Shown: positions 1 through 7,851, numbered from the stretch's first letter. The stretch: 16,391 nt of DNA from an uncultured Chloroflexota bacterium (GCA_913020235.1 CAJWBT010000014.1:1-16391); one strand, 5' to 3'. Numbers and translations are program-made. The notes: a model not told the origin generated them from the sequence alone.

Positions 1-172
1 ATAATGCTTCTCTAGCCGAATACTCCTTTCCAGACGAATTGTCGATTCTACCTAGTCGAGTGTCTCGTGAATGGCCTGACCCCGGATTCGTCTTCCCGGC
101 GAAGGCAGAGAGGGAACGCCGGCAAATTCCCCGATGCACAGCTACTGACGAGACGGTACATTAGGCGACGAG
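1..172. other. Downstream of the liv operon; no gene called
   Basis: No start-to-stop gene is seen. A plus-strand frame is open from the left edge to a TAG ending at 164 (about 53 codons), which could be the 3' end of a convergent gene but shows no family resemblance. CCGGCG (98-103) and CGCCGG (118-123) form a short stem without a T-run, a weak candidate for the end of the liv transcript. Confidence 0.3.
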
Positions 173-877
173 TTACAGCGCCAGAAATGCCCTTCTGACC
201 TCCTCGTTGCTCTCCAGCTCCCGGGAGCTGCTTTCAAAACGGACCTGGCCCTTTTCTATCACGTAGGCCCGGTCGCTGAGGTCCAGGGCAAACTTTAGAT
301 TCTGCTCGGTGAGAAGGATGGTCATTCCCTCTTCTTTTAGCTTCCGCAGTTGTTCGGCGAGGCGCCGGACCACCAGAGGCGCCAGACCCTCTGACGGCTC
401 GTCCAGAAGCAGCAGCCGGGGGTTGCCCATCAATGCCCGGGCGATCGTCAGCATCTGCTGCTCGCCTCCGCTCAGGTGCCCGCCCTTGCGGCCGTCCAGC
501 TTCTCCAGGTCGGAGAACAGCTCGTAAACCCGCTCCACGCTCCATGCTACGGCTGCATCGCGGGGTTTCCTGCTGGCCACCGCCAGGTTCTCCCTGACGG
601 TCAGGTCGGGATAGATCCTCCGGTCCTCGGGAACGAAGGCGATGCCTTTGCGGGCGATGGCGTGAGTAGGCCTGCCCTGGATCTCCTCGCCTTGGAAGGT
701 GATGCTTCCCCAGGAGGGAGGAGTCAGGCCAATGATGCCCCGCAGAGTGGTGGTCTTGCCCGCTCCGTTTCTCCCCAGCAAAGCTACCACCTCTCCCTCG
801 GTGACCGACAGGGAAATACCGAAAAGGACGTGGCTAAGCCCGTAGAACGTGTGGATATCATTTACTTCCAGGATCAA
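173..877 (-). CDS. livF: Branched-chain amino acid-type ABC transporter ATP-binding protein LivF
   Basis: This is the second ATPase subunit of a LivFG-type importer and powers uptake from the cytoplasmic face of the membrane. The 234-residue product has a Walker A motif GRNGAGKTT at residues 35-43, the ABC signature LSGGEQ at 135-140 and Walker B LLLLDEP with catalytic Glu near residue 160. The VPEDRRIYPDLTVRENL segment (about 82-98) is typical of the LivF branch. Length is normal for the family. The start is a TTG whose first four bases (TTGA) overlap the livG stop codon, with GGTGAG a few bases upstream, so translation is probably coupled to livG. It is the last gene of the liv operon. Family assignment is secure; the transported solute cannot be told from this subunit. 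Confidence 0.95.
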   Translation of the reverse strand: MILEVNDIHTFYGLSHVLFGISLSVTEGEVVALLGRNGAGKTTTLRGIIGLTPPSWGSITFQGEEIQGRPTHAIARKGIAFVPEDRRIYPDLTVRENLAVASRKPRDAAVAWSVERVYELFSDLEKLDGRKGGHLSGGEQQMLTIARALMGNPRLLLLDEPSEGLAPLVVRRLAEQLRKLKEEGMTILLTEQNLKFALDLSDRAYVIEKGQVRFESSSRELESNEEVRRAFLAL

Positions 878-1632
878 ATCGTCTCACCCAGGTAGACCCG
901 TTGGACGCTCTCATTGCCCCTGACTTCCTGGGGAGTCCCGGAGGTGATGATTCTGCCTTGATGCATCACCGTGATCCTTTGAGAGATGGAGAAGACCACA
1001 TCCATGTCGTGCTCGGTGAACAGAAGGGTCAGTCCCCGCTCCCGGGTGACCTGCTCTATGAGGGCAATGGTCGAAGCGGTCTCTTGAGGAGCCATCCCCG
1101 CGGTGGGTTCATCAAGGAGCAACAGCTCAGGATTGTTGGCCAGCGCGATGGCCAGCTCCACCCGCTTTTGGTCACCGTGGGAAAGGGAGCCGGCTGTGTG
1201 CCCGGCAAGTTCGTGGAGGCCTACACTCTCCAGGACTTGAAGGGTTTCCCTCCTGGCCAGGTTCCGAGCCGGAGAGAAGAGGTTCAGGCTCTTGCCTTGT
1301 TGGGACAGCACCGCCACTTGAACGTTCACGAACACCGATAGCTTGGAGAAGATGTTGATCCGTTGAAATGACCTGCCGATCCCCCGCTTGCAGATCTGGT
1401 GGGGGGGCAGCTTCGTGATCGGCTTCCCCTTAAAGATGACCGTGCCCGAATCCGGGGGAATATGTCCGGTCAGAAGATTGAAGAAGCTGGTCTTGCCCGC
1501 GCCGTTGGGCCCGATAATGGAGCTGATCTCCCCCTTCCGCAGGCTGAAGTCTACCCCGTCGACGGCGCGCACGCCGCCGAAGTGCTTCTTGAGCCCTTCA
1601 ACCTTCAGAATAGTCTCGTCCGCCACGTCCAT
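874..1632 (-). CDS. livG: Branched-chain amino acid-type ABC transporter ATP-binding protein LivG
   Basis: This is the first ATPase subunit of the liv importer. The protein has Walker A GPNGAGKT at residues 41-48, the GIGRSFQ Q-loop region, a slightly unusual signature LSHGDQ (rather than LSGGQ/LSYGQ), and Walker B ELLLLDEPTAGM, followed by the switch histidine in LLFTEHDMD. The open frame extends far upstream, but that extension is antisense to livM and looks non-protein-like. The ATG at 1632 gives MDVADETILKVEGL, the usual LivG beginning, and a 252-residue protein of family length. Its first base is also the last base of the livM stop (TGATG), which implies coupled translation. It overlaps livF by four bases. 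The substrate is undetermined; LivG homologues serve amino acids, amides and some aromatic acids. Confidence 0.94.
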   Translation of the reverse strand: MDVADETILKVEGLKKHFGGVRAVDGVDFSLRKGEISSIIGPNGAGKTSFFNLLTGHIPPDSGTVIFKGKPITKLPPHQICKRGIGRSFQRINIFSKLSVFVNVQVAVLSQQGKSLNLFSPARNLARRETLQVLESVGLHELAGHTAGSLSHGDQKRVELAIALANNPELLLLDEPTAGMAPQETASTIALIEQVTRERGLTLLFTEHDMDVVFSISQRITVMHQGRIITSGTPQEVRGNESVQRVYLGETI

Positions 1633-2735
1633 CAGCCCCGGTCCGGAGGCTCTTCCGCCGCCTCCGGCCCATGGAACGCCGGAGGCCCGGACGCCGGACC
1701 CGCGGTGGAGGCTTTGGCCATGCCGCCAAGCCTCGACGTCGCCAGCCCCACTACCTTCTGCGTTACACCTCCGACTCCCAGGGGGAAGAAAATGACCACG
1801 GCCACCGCCGCGGCGCCCAACGTCAAACCTTCGAGGGTCAGATGCTCCCCCAAGATTCTCTGGGTAAAGTCGGGGATCACCCTTTGCACCAAGCTTTGGA
1901 GATACACGACCAGGCCCGCACCCAATGCTGGGCCCCAAAAGAGATGGGCGCCTCCCAGGAGGGCCATGAGCAGCACCTGTGCCGACAAGAGCCAGAAGAG
2001 CATGTCCGGGTGGACGAAATGGCTGTGCACGGCGAAAAGCCCCCCCGCCAGGCCCGAGAAGAAGCCCGATATTACGAAGGCGAGCAACTGATAGCCCCGG
2101 ACGTACACCCCAACGAACTCGGTCCTGTTGGGGTTCTCTCGGATAGCCTGCAACGTGTACCCGAAGGGCGAGTTCACCACCAGGTAGAGAACCAGGAGGG
2201 CAACCGCGATGATCGCCACGGTGAAATAGTAGAGGGAAATACTTCCAGAGGAGGAGATAGGGTCCGGGATGGAGGAAGCGAAGCCGCCCAGGCCATTGTC
2301 CCCGTTTGTGAAGCTGATCCACTTGTTGGCCACGCTCCAAGCCACCTGGCCGACAGCCAGGGTGAACAGGGCGAAGTAGATCGCGGCCAGCCGCACCGCC
2401 AGGAAACCCATAACCAGGGCCGCGGCTGCCCCCATTACGGGCGCCGACACGAAAGCGATAGCGAAGGGGACCGCCGTTTTGGCCAGGATGAGAGCCACTG
2501 TGTATCCGCCAATGCCGAACAGGGCGGCATGGCCGAAGGACACCAGCCCGCCATAGCCCAGGAGCAGGTTATAGCTCATGGCAAAGAGGGCGAAAATGAC
2601 GATCTCGGTGACCAGGAACACGTTGAAGTCAGAGAGGACGAAAGGCGCCACCAGCACCACCGCGGCGCCGGCCATCAGGGGGATTCGCGGCCTCCACACT
2701 TCCCGCCCCTTCCCCATCGGTTCGGCGGTGGTCAA
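1632..2735 (-). CDS. livM: Branched-chain amino acid-type ABC transporter permease LivM
   Basis: Inner-membrane permease subunit pairing with LivH to form the channel. After a short N-terminal segment (MGKGREVWRPRIPLM) the protein is a run of hydrophobic helices. It contains the hallmark LLLGYGGLVSFGHAALFGIGG-type segment and the cytoplasmic loop with AIRENPNRTEFVGV that docks the ATPases. The start is uncertain. A TTG at 2735 has GGAGG six bases upstream; a GTG at 2741 would overlap the livH stop as GTGA but has a poorly spaced ribosome site; an ATG lies at 2717. I chose 2735, giving 367 residues. The C-terminal tail after the last helix is rich in Ala, Gly and Pro and ends AEEPPDRG. The family is certain; the exact start and substrate are not. 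Confidence 0.92.
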   Translation of the reverse strand: MTTAEPMGKGREVWRPRIPLMAGAAVVLVAPFVLSDFNVFLVTEIVIFALFAMSYNLLLGYGGLVSFGHAALFGIGGYTVALILAKTAVPFAIAFVSAPVMGAAAALVMGFLAVRLAAIYFALFTLAVGQVAWSVANKWISFTNGDNGLGGFASSIPDPISSSGSISLYYFTVAIIAVALLVLYLVVNSPFGYTLQAIRENPNRTEFVGVYVRGYQLLAFVISGFFSGLAGGLFAVHSHFVHPDMLFWLLSAQVLLMALLGGAHLFWGPALGAGLVVYLQSLVQRVIPDFTQRILGEHLTLEGLTLGAAAVAVVIFFPLGVGGVTQKVVGLATSRLGGMAKASTAGPASGPPAFHGPEAAEEPPDRG

Positions 2736-2737
2736 AC

Positions 2738-3718
2738 TCACTCCTCCAGGGGCTTGCCCAAGAGCCCCCAAGGCCGCAACAGCAAGACAACAGCCATGAT
2801 GACGAAAACGAACACCAGGGCAAACTGGGGAACCAGAAGGATTCCGAAGGTCGTGACCTCGGCGATGATTAGGGCCCCCAACAGCGAGCCGCCAAAGCTT
2901 CCCAGCCCCCCGACCACCACCACGATGAAAGCCAGTAGTATGGTCTGCACGTCCATGGTGGGGGAAATAGCAACCCCACGGCCGGCGTCCAGGGCGCCCG
3001 CCAGGCCGCCCAACCACGCCCCCAGGATGAAAACTGTCGTGAACAGCAGGGGAACGTTAACCCCCAGGGCGCTGGTCATCTCCCGGTCCGAAGCGGCAGC
3101 CCGGATGGTCCTCCCCAGCCTGCTTCTCTGAAGCATGAGCCACATGCCCACGGCCACCCCCAACGCCACGGCGATGAGAAAGATATTGTATTCGGGAAAT
3201 GGACGCCCCAGAACGGACACGGACCCCGAGAGGAGTTCCGGGCGGCCGATAGACTTGAACTCCCCGCCGAAGGACATCCGCATCACGTCGGCGATGATGA
3301 GAATCAGGCCGAAGGTCAGCAAGAACTGGTGGAACTGAGGCCGGCCGTAGATGCGGCGCAGCAGCACCACCTCTATGGCCCCTCCGATCAGGGCGACCAA
3401 CAACGGAGCCAGGACCAGGGCGATCCAGAAACTTCCCCACGTGTCGGCAAACTGGGACACGATCCAGTAGGAGGAGAAAGCGCCCATCATGTACATCGAG
3501 CCATGGGCGAAGTTCACGATCCCCAGCACCCCGAAGATCAGGGTGAGGCCAGAGGCGATGAGAAAGAGCACCATGGCCACTGAAAGGCCGCCCAGGAGCT
3601 GGAAAACCAGGCATCCCGGGTCCGAAAGGCAGGAGGTGAAGCTCGATACGCTCAGTAGCATAAACATGCGGCTGGAAAGGGTGGGCCCGGGCGGCACTGC
3701 CAGCGTCCCAAAGGCCAT
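2738..3718 (-). CDS. livH: Branched-chain amino acid-type ABC transporter permease LivH
   Basis: Inner-membrane permease subunit, partner of LivM. The diagnostic LivH stretch LTLIFGVLGIVNFAHGSMYM lies at about residues 58-77, followed by hydrophobic helices and the loop RAAASDREMTSALGVN that contacts LivG/LivF. It ends with LRPWGLLGKPLEE, typical of the family. At 326 residues from the ATG at 3718 it is longer than the usual roughly 290, and neither 3718 nor the internal ATGs at 3667 and 3661 has a convincing ribosome site, so the true start may be downstream of 3718. It follows livJ by 41 bases and its stop overlaps the preferred livM start region. Function as a liv permease is well supported; the N-terminus is not. 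Confidence 0.92.
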   Translation of the reverse strand: MAFGTLAVPPGPTLSSRMFMLLSVSSFTSCLSDPGCLVFQLLGGLSVAMVLFLIASGLTLIFGVLGIVNFAHGSMYMMGAFSSYWIVSQFADTWGSFWIALVLAPLLVALIGGAIEVVLLRRIYGRPQFHQFLLTFGLILIIADVMRMSFGGEFKSIGRPELLSGSVSVLGRPFPEYNIFLIAVALGVAVGMWLMLQRSRLGRTIRAAASDREMTSALGVNVPLLFTTVFILGAWLGGLAGALDAGRGVAISPTMDVQTILLAFIVVVVGGLGSFGGSLLGALIIAEVTTFGILLVPQFALVFVFVIMAVVLLLRPWGLLGKPLEE

Positions 3719-3759
3719 CCGGGCCCGCGCAACACTTTTTGGGACCTATGGGTGGTCGG

Positions 3760-5052
3760 TTACTGACCCGCTCTGCGGGATTTGACTTCGTCGACGCTGA
3801 GGATTACCTCGCTTCCCGGCACGGCGACAAGGTCCACCAGTATGGGGAACGGGAAATCCTCGCTCTGGATACTGTTGCCCACCCAGACCATTGGGTCTGC
3901 TTGATGGTCGAAGGCCCGCATGGTTGTCCGCCCGGTGGGGGTGTCGATGATCAACCCCTCCAGGGCGTCCACGACCGCCTCGGTCTCGGTGGTGCCCGCC
4001 TTCTCGATCGCCTCCGCCAGGAAGTAGGTGGCGTTGTATCCTTGCATGGCGCCGATCAACGGCTGGTCGCCCGTGGCGTTGAAGTAGCTGGTCACGAACT
4101 TCTGCGCCTCCGGGGTATCCAGGCTGTACCAGGGGAACCCCGAGCCGGCTACGATGCCTGCCGGAAGCTCCCCGCCCATCGCCCGAAGGACATCCAGGTC
4201 CATGTTGTAGGTCACCAGCGTTGTCTGGTCGAAAAACCCGAAGGGGATGGCCTGTTTGATGAAGTTGATCTGGTCCCCACCCCACTGGGAAGAGTAAACA
4301 ACCTCGGGGTCCTCTTCCAAGATAGCGGTGATGAAGGGGGTATAGTCGGGGTTCAGCAGGGGTGGCCACAGCTCGGCCACAACCTCGACGTCCGGCTTCA
4401 ACTCCTTTAGCTTGTTCATGAAGTCGTTGACCGCATCATGGCCAAAGGCGTAGTCGGGGCCGATGGTAACGTACTTGGTCTCCGGCCGCTCCGCCATCAC
4501 TGTCGCCACGGCCCGGCCCACGATAGTGGTGTCCGAGGAGGAGCGGAAGACGTAGCGGTGGCCCTGCTCGGCCGTCGTCGTTGAAGCCTGGGCGATGGCG
4601 TCGATAAATATGATCTCATTCTCTTTGGCGAACTCGGAAACGGCCTGGGCCACGCCGCTGCTGATGGTACCCAGAAGGAAGTCCACGTCCTCTTGCAAGA
4701 CCAGGGACTGGGCCTCTCGAACAGCCACCACCGGGCTCAGGTTTGTCTCCCTCACGACCAGCTCTATCGGGCGCCCCAGCACCCCGCCCGCGGCGTTGAT
4801 CTCGCTAACCGCCAGGTTGTGGCCCTTTACCGCTCCCTGGGTGTAGACCGCCGCTATGCTGCTCAAACCGTACAGGACTCCCACTTTTATGGGCGGCCCC
4901 GCCGGAGGCTCGGGCGTGGGTGTCGCCACCACCACCTTCTCCACCTCTACCACGACCGGCGTCGCGTCCCCGCCGCAGGCGGCCAGAGCCAACACCCCGG
5001 CAGAGAGAATCAGCACCAGCAGGAACGGAATACATTTTCGATGTGGGGCCAT
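3760..5052 (-). CDS. livJ: Branched-chain amino acid-type ABC transporter substrate-binding lipoprotein
   Basis: Extracytoplasmic solute-binding protein of the importer (periplasmic-binding protein type 1, LivJ/Leu-Ile-Val family). It begins with a basic n-region (MAPHRK), a hydrophobic core and lipobox LAAC, so it is predicted to be a membrane-anchored lipoprotein. A Val/Glu/Lys and Thr-Pro linker (VVVEVEKVVVATPTPEPP) follows, a style typical of Chloroflexota. The binding domain starts at IKVGVLYGLSS and contains INAAGGVLGRPIELVV, IGPDYAFGHD and QGYNATYFLAEAIEKAG, all standard positions. I chose the ATG at 5052 because GGAGG lies eight bases upstream; an in-frame ATG at 5067 would put that ribosome site inside the gene. 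The product is 430 residues. It is the first gene of the liv operon. The ligand could be a branched-chain amino acid, an amide or another small carboxylate. Confidence 0.93.
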   Translation of the reverse strand: MAPHRKCIPFLLVLILSAGVLALAACGGDATPVVVEVEKVVVATPTPEPPAGPPIKVGVLYGLSSIAAVYTQGAVKGHNLAVSEINAAGGVLGRPIELVVRETNLSPVVAVREAQSLVLQEDVDFLLGTISSGVAQAVSEFAKENEIIFIDAIAQASTTTAEQGHRYVFRSSSDTTIVGRAVATVMAERPETKYVTIGPDYAFGHDAVNDFMNKLKELKPDVEVVAELWPPLLNPDYTPFITAILEEDPEVVYSSQWGGDQINFIKQAIPFGFFDQTTLVTYNMDLDVLRAMGGELPAGIVAGSGFPWYSLDTPEAQKFVTSYFNATGDQPLIGAMQGYNATYFLAEAIEKAGTTETEAVVDALEGLIIDTPTGRTTMRAFDHQADPMVWVGNSIQSEDFPFPILVDLVAVPGSEVILSVDEVKSRRAGQ

Positions 5053-5303
5053 AATGTCTTCCTCCATCCAGTTGGGCAGACCGATTCAGAGATCGATCGG
5101 CGGTGGCCGTGGAGCGCCCAAGGACCTACCCTTGGGTCAGAGACAATTTGAGCGCCCCTTGCCAACGGTGGCGGCCACCCCTTCCCCGGTCAGGCGATGG
5201 CCTTGCCCAAGGTCCGGCAGGCAGGGTCGTTGGCGAAACGCCCTGTAGATAACGCGGTGGTCGAGACGACGTTCTTCCGCCGCCCTTGCACCGTGCCGCC
5301 GTT

Positions 5304-5332
5304 AGGATAGTGGCATATCTGCTAGCTGTCAA
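5304..5332 (-). promoter_or_regulatory. Sigma70-type promoter of the liv operon
   Basis: Read on the minus strand, TTGACA (5332-5327) is followed after exactly 17 bases by TATCCT (5309-5304). The -35 box is a perfect consensus and the -10 matches four of six. It points at livJ, whose start is about 250 bases downstream, so transcripts would carry a long leader (about 5053-5297). Within the leader CCCAAGG (5117-5123) and CCTTGGG (5130-5136) form a seven-pair hairpin, with no T-run after it. No leader ORF or known riboswitch was recognised. Confidence 0.6.
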
Positions 5333-5500
5333 TTAGGGAAACAAAGCGGGCCCAGTTTGGTTGCGCCGAGATTGGCGTGGCTGGACTCCAATCGCTCCTT
5401 CCGCAATCTCGATTCGGACCTTGACTTGCCGTGTAGCGGTTGGAGTGAGGCGCCGCCGGCGTTCCCCGATACGGGGCTTTGACCCATGAAGACCCCCCCC

Positions 5501-5532
5501 TTGACCTTCCATTCGAATGGAAGGTTCATAAT
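5501..5532 (+). promoter_or_regulatory. MerR-type promoter with perfect 22-bp palindromic operator
   Basis: TTGACC (5501-5506) and CATAAT (5527-5532) are separated by 20 bases, the over-long spacing characteristic of MerR-family-activated promoters. A perfect inverted repeat fills the spacer: ACCTTCCATTC at 5504-5514 and its exact complement GAATGGAAGGT at 5515-5525. The ACCTTCC...GGAAGGT half-sites resemble those of copper/heavy-metal responsive MerR proteins (CueR class). It lies directly upstream of the merR relic on the same strand, so it was probably autoregulatory. The call rests on spacing, symmetry and the adjacent HTH coding sequence. Confidence 0.8.
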
Positions 5533-5561
5533 TGGCGCAGGCGGTTCTTGGAGGTTGGCCC

Positions 5562-5699
5562 ATGAGAATCGGAGAGTTGGCGGCGGCAGCAGGCCTGACA
5601 ACGAAAACCATCCGCTTCTACGAAGGGGAGGGCCTGAGAGCCGGTGGTGCCGGAGCAAACATGAGGTTCTGTCGGCCCCTGTATCTCCCACACCCCTAG
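5562..5699 (+). pseudogene. Truncated MerR-family regulator (HTH only)
   Basis: The ATG at 5562 is preceded by GGAGG with seven-base spacing and opens MRIGELAAAAGLTTKTIRFY followed by EGEGL. This is a textbook MerR-family N-terminal helix-turn-helix: recognition helix TTKTIRFYE and the start of the wing. After about residue 25 the similarity stops. The remainder (RAGGAGANMRFCRPLYLPHP, then TAG) has none of the expected wing or dimerisation-helix features, such as the usual SGYRxY motif. I found no continuation in the other frames downstream. Normal MerR proteins are about 130 residues; this one is 45. The break therefore looks like a deletion or rearrangement rather than a single frameshift. 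A functional HTH-only peptide is possible but unlikely without the dimerisation helix. Confidence 0.75.
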
Positions 5700-6178
5700 C
5701 GGAATCGGCGCTGGGACCGACGGGCCGTTAGATTTTGGCCGAATTGGGTTGCCGGATCGCATTGCAAAATTCACGTTTCCATGGTAGCGTTCGGGACAAT
5801 TAATAACATGCGGAAGCTTCTATCTATATTTGGCCTATCAGTCGACGCAAACTGGTCATGGGGTGCGCGATTTTCGTCGTGCTCGGCGGGTCGGGTGCAG
5901 TGGGGCTCCGGTGCTGAAGCGTCGTTGCCCTACTCTTTGTGTTTCGGGTGCGACTCGCGTCCCAGGCGATATCTTTAGTGGAGGTGGAGTCTGAAAGCAC
6001 CGGGGAAACTGGTATGGCGCTTGAGGGCAACCTGGACGATACTGAGCCGTCCGGCGTGTGTGTGCTCCGGAAGCACGCGCTGGAGCAAGCGGCAGCCACA
6101 GACGCCGGCCCGAAGGGTTGGCGCCACGGAGGATACGGGGCCGGCAACGGTCCGGCATCGACTCGGACAACTGTCAAA
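5700..6178. other. Gene-free stretch between merR relic and aquaporin
   Basis: About 480 bases with no convincing coding sequence on either strand. The open frames here have no family resemblance, no good ribosome sites and odd composition. A relatively AT-rich patch at about 5750-5830 could hold a promoter for the aquaporin, but I see no hexamer pair good enough to name. It may be decayed DNA left from the event that removed the rest of the merR region. Confidence 0.5.
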
Positions 6179-6192
6179 GGGAGGTACAACCC

Positions 6193-6969
6193 GTGGACAA
6201 AATATTGGGCATTGAAGACCTCACATCAGTTGGCACGTGGAGAGGGGTTGTGGCGGAGACCATCGGCGTCTTGGTCTTCGTTCTCGTCGGGACGGGCACT
6301 ATCATCGCCACCGGCGCCCTGGATGTCCTTTCCGGCTCCGTGGCAGGGGATGCCACTGTTCTAACCGGCAGCGCCAGACTGGTGGCAATCGCCTTGGGCT
6401 TGGGGTTCACCTACATGGCCTTGGTAGCCCTGACCGTTGGAATATCCGGTGGGCACATTAACCCGGCGGTAACCTTTGGCGCCGTTATCACCGGACGCAT
6501 GAGCGTTGCCAAGGGCGTTGTGTACGTGATTGGCCAAGTCGTCGGCGCCATCGTAGCCTCGTATATTCTCAAGGCGGTCCTGACCGACGCTGCGATAGGC
6601 ATCGAAGGGACTTTGGGAGCCGTGGCGTGGAACGCAATCGCGGTGGACAACCTTGGGGCGGCCCTGGTCATCGAGCTGATCCTCGGCTTCGTCCTGGTCT
6701 TCGTGATGCTGGCGGCCGTCATCGGTCCCGGAGACTCGGCCTCACCGGTCGCTCCGATAGCCGTGGGCTTGATTGTAGTCGTGGGGACTCTCCTGGCCTG
6801 GGGTTTGACCGGAGCGGGTATGAACCCGGCCCGGGCCCTGGGTCCTGCGATGGCTGCCGACCTGTGGACCGACCACTGGATCTACTGGGTAGGGCCTCTG
6901 GGCGGGGCCGCCATTGCCGGAATTATCTACGATGGGGTGTTCACCGGGAGATTGTTCGGCAATAAATAG
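6193..6969 (+). CDS. Aquaporin (MIP family channel)
   Basis: Six-helix membrane channel of the major intrinsic protein family, passing water or small neutral solutes. The two half-helix motifs are present: SGGHINPAVTFGA (NPA at residues 90-92) and GAGMNPARALGPAM (NPA at 211-213, followed by the selectivity-filter Arg 214). The residue after NPAR is Ala rather than the Asp typical of glycerol facilitators (GlpF NPARD), which favours an aquaporin over a glyceroporin. The length of 258 residues is normal, with an ELILGFVLVFVMLA helix beginning the second half and GPLGGAAIAGIIYD near the end. The start is a GTG at 6193 with GGGAGG eight bases upstream; longer in-frame starts lack this and give unnatural sequence. 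It stands alone, convergent with the small gene at 7237-7605. The solute actually carried is not determinable. Confidence 0.93.
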   Translation: MDKILGIEDLTSVGTWRGVVAETIGVLVFVLVGTGTIIATGALDVLSGSVAGDATVLTGSARLVAIALGLGFTYMALVALTVGISGGHINPAVTFGAVITGRMSVAKGVVYVIGQVVGAIVASYILKAVLTDAAIGIEGTLGAVAWNAIAVDNLGAALVIELILGFVLVFVMLAAVIGPGDSASPVAPIAVGLIVVVGTLLAWGLTGAGMNPARALGPAMAADLWTDHWIYWVGPLGGAAIAGIIYDGVFTGRLFGNK

Positions 6970-7011
6970 CTGGCGGATAGCGGGAACTCCTCCAGCTGCT
7001 TCCAACACCGT

Positions 7012-7033
7012 TGAATATCCGGTGAATATCCGG
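7012..7033. repeat. Perfect 11-bp tandem duplication
   Basis: TGAATATCCGG occurs at 7012-7022 and again immediately at 7023-7033. It lies in the spacer after the aquaporin stop. No function is evident; replication slippage is the simplest explanation. Confidence 0.8.
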
Positions 7034-7049
7034 CGTCCCTTGGTGCCCG

Positions 7050-7094
7050 GATTGCCTACTAGGGCGCTAGTTACGTAGCGCCCGGTGGGCAATC
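7050..7094. terminator. Large hairpin between convergent genes
   Basis: GATTGCC (7050-7056) pairs with GGCAATC (7088-7094), and GGGCGCTA (7062-7069) pairs with TAGCGCCC (7076-7083). The intervening bases can pair with G-T wobbles and one bulge, giving a nearly continuous stem of about 19 pairs with a six-base loop. It sits 80 bases after the aquaporin stop and before the stop of the convergent gene. No T-run follows on either strand, so it may be a transcript-end stabiliser or Rho-assisted bidirectional terminator rather than a classical intrinsic one. Confidence 0.5.
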
Positions 7095-7236
7095 GGAGGT
7101 GGCTTGTACCAAAAATAGGGGGCACACCCGGCGGCCCCCGTTAGAGCTTGCCACTGGGCGGCGCCCTCCGGCAATGGCCGCTGGCGTAACTGACCACATC
7201 TGGACCACCGAGGAATTGCTTTCGCTGTTGGGGGAT

Positions 7237-7605
7237 TCACTCCCCTAGGTCGCCGCTCTCCGGGCCAGGCCTGATCAGGGGGTCTGCTGTCTGAACGTAG
7301 GTACGCCTTGCCTCTTTGATCTCAAACCAAATCGTACCCGTGGGGTGGGGAACGTCGGCAACGATAGTGATTTGCTCCAATATCGCTGCTGCCGTAAGGT
7401 CATCCGAGGAGATCGCCTCCAGCGACCCGTTAGTGCGCAGTTGGTCCACAATGTTCCATAGGACCTTGGAAACTTGAGCTTCGGCCACCGCCTTGCGTCT
7501 GGCCATAGCTAAGGGATTTGTACCCAACCTGGTTTTGCTCCCACGCGCATGTGCTGCGTTGGTAGCCTCTAATTCCGTCAGCAAAATCTCCTGCACATTG
7601 ATCAT
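7237..7605 (-). CDS. Hypothetical protein, 122 residues
   Basis: I do not recognise a family. The ATG at 7605 has GAGGGGGG just upstream and opens MINVQEILLTELEATNAAHA; a TTG at 7623 is an alternative. The first half is rich in Ala, Leu, Glu and Lys and looks helical (MARRKAVAEAQVSKVLWNIVDQL). The second half has a short beta-like stretch (ILEQITIVADV) and ends in an acidic, Gly/Pro-containing tail. There is no signal peptide, membrane helix or obvious catalytic motif. It diverges from the first hemerythrin-like gene across about 400 bases. Codon use resembles its neighbours and the ribosome site is fair, so it is probably real, but no function can be given. Confidence 0.6.
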   Translation of the reverse strand: MINVQEILLTELEATNAAHARGSKTRLGTNPLAMARRKAVAEAQVSKVLWNIVDQLRTNGSLEAISSDDLTAAAILEQITIVADVPHPTGTIWFEIKEARRTYVQTADPLIRPGPESGDLGE

Positions 7606-7851
7606 GATCCCCCCCTCGAACAACCCAAACCATGGTACAAATCTGGGTCTTCCGGCTTCCAGCGCTGCTCCTTTGTCAGCTAGCGTACGTTGGAAAAGGA
7701 AGGGTAGCCTAATCGGTTAAGTGTATGCTCATGTTCAGGCACTCCGTAGGGTGCTGGCCCACAGGTTAGGAAAGGCAATAGTCGCAAGACGATGGTGCCC
7801 ATCCAGTAAGAATGGGGCTCAAACTGACACACTACCCAATTCTCACCCGAT

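Noticed and set aside
3..164. Plus-strand frame open from the left edge to a TAG
   Set aside because: Could be the 3' end of a convergent gene, but 53 codons without a recognisable motif is not enough to call.
1633..2340. Upstream extension of the livG frame (about 236 codons)
   Set aside because: It is antisense-frame shadow of livM with Gly/Arg/Pro-rich low-complexity sequence; the LivG family begins at the ATG at 1632.
1671..3131. Long plus-strand frame of 486 codons opposite livM/livH
   Set aside because: It lies wholly opposite two certain permease genes, is His/Gln/Arg-rich without any family motif, and is a GC-rich codon-shadow.
5126..5332. 68-codon minus-strand frame in the liv leader
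   Set aside because: No ribosome site, Arg/Gly/Pro-rich sequence, and its start overlaps the -35 box of the predicted promoter.
5464..5480. CCCCG-ATA-CGGGG followed by CTTT before the MerR promoter
   Set aside because: Five-pair stem with a three-base loop and only a CTTT tail; too weak for a terminator, and no upstream plus-strand gene ends here.
5824..6189. 121-codon minus-strand frame upstream of the aquaporin
   Set aside because: Ser/Thr/Pro-rich with no family resemblance and no ribosome site; overlaps other equally long frames in an apparently non-coding stretch.
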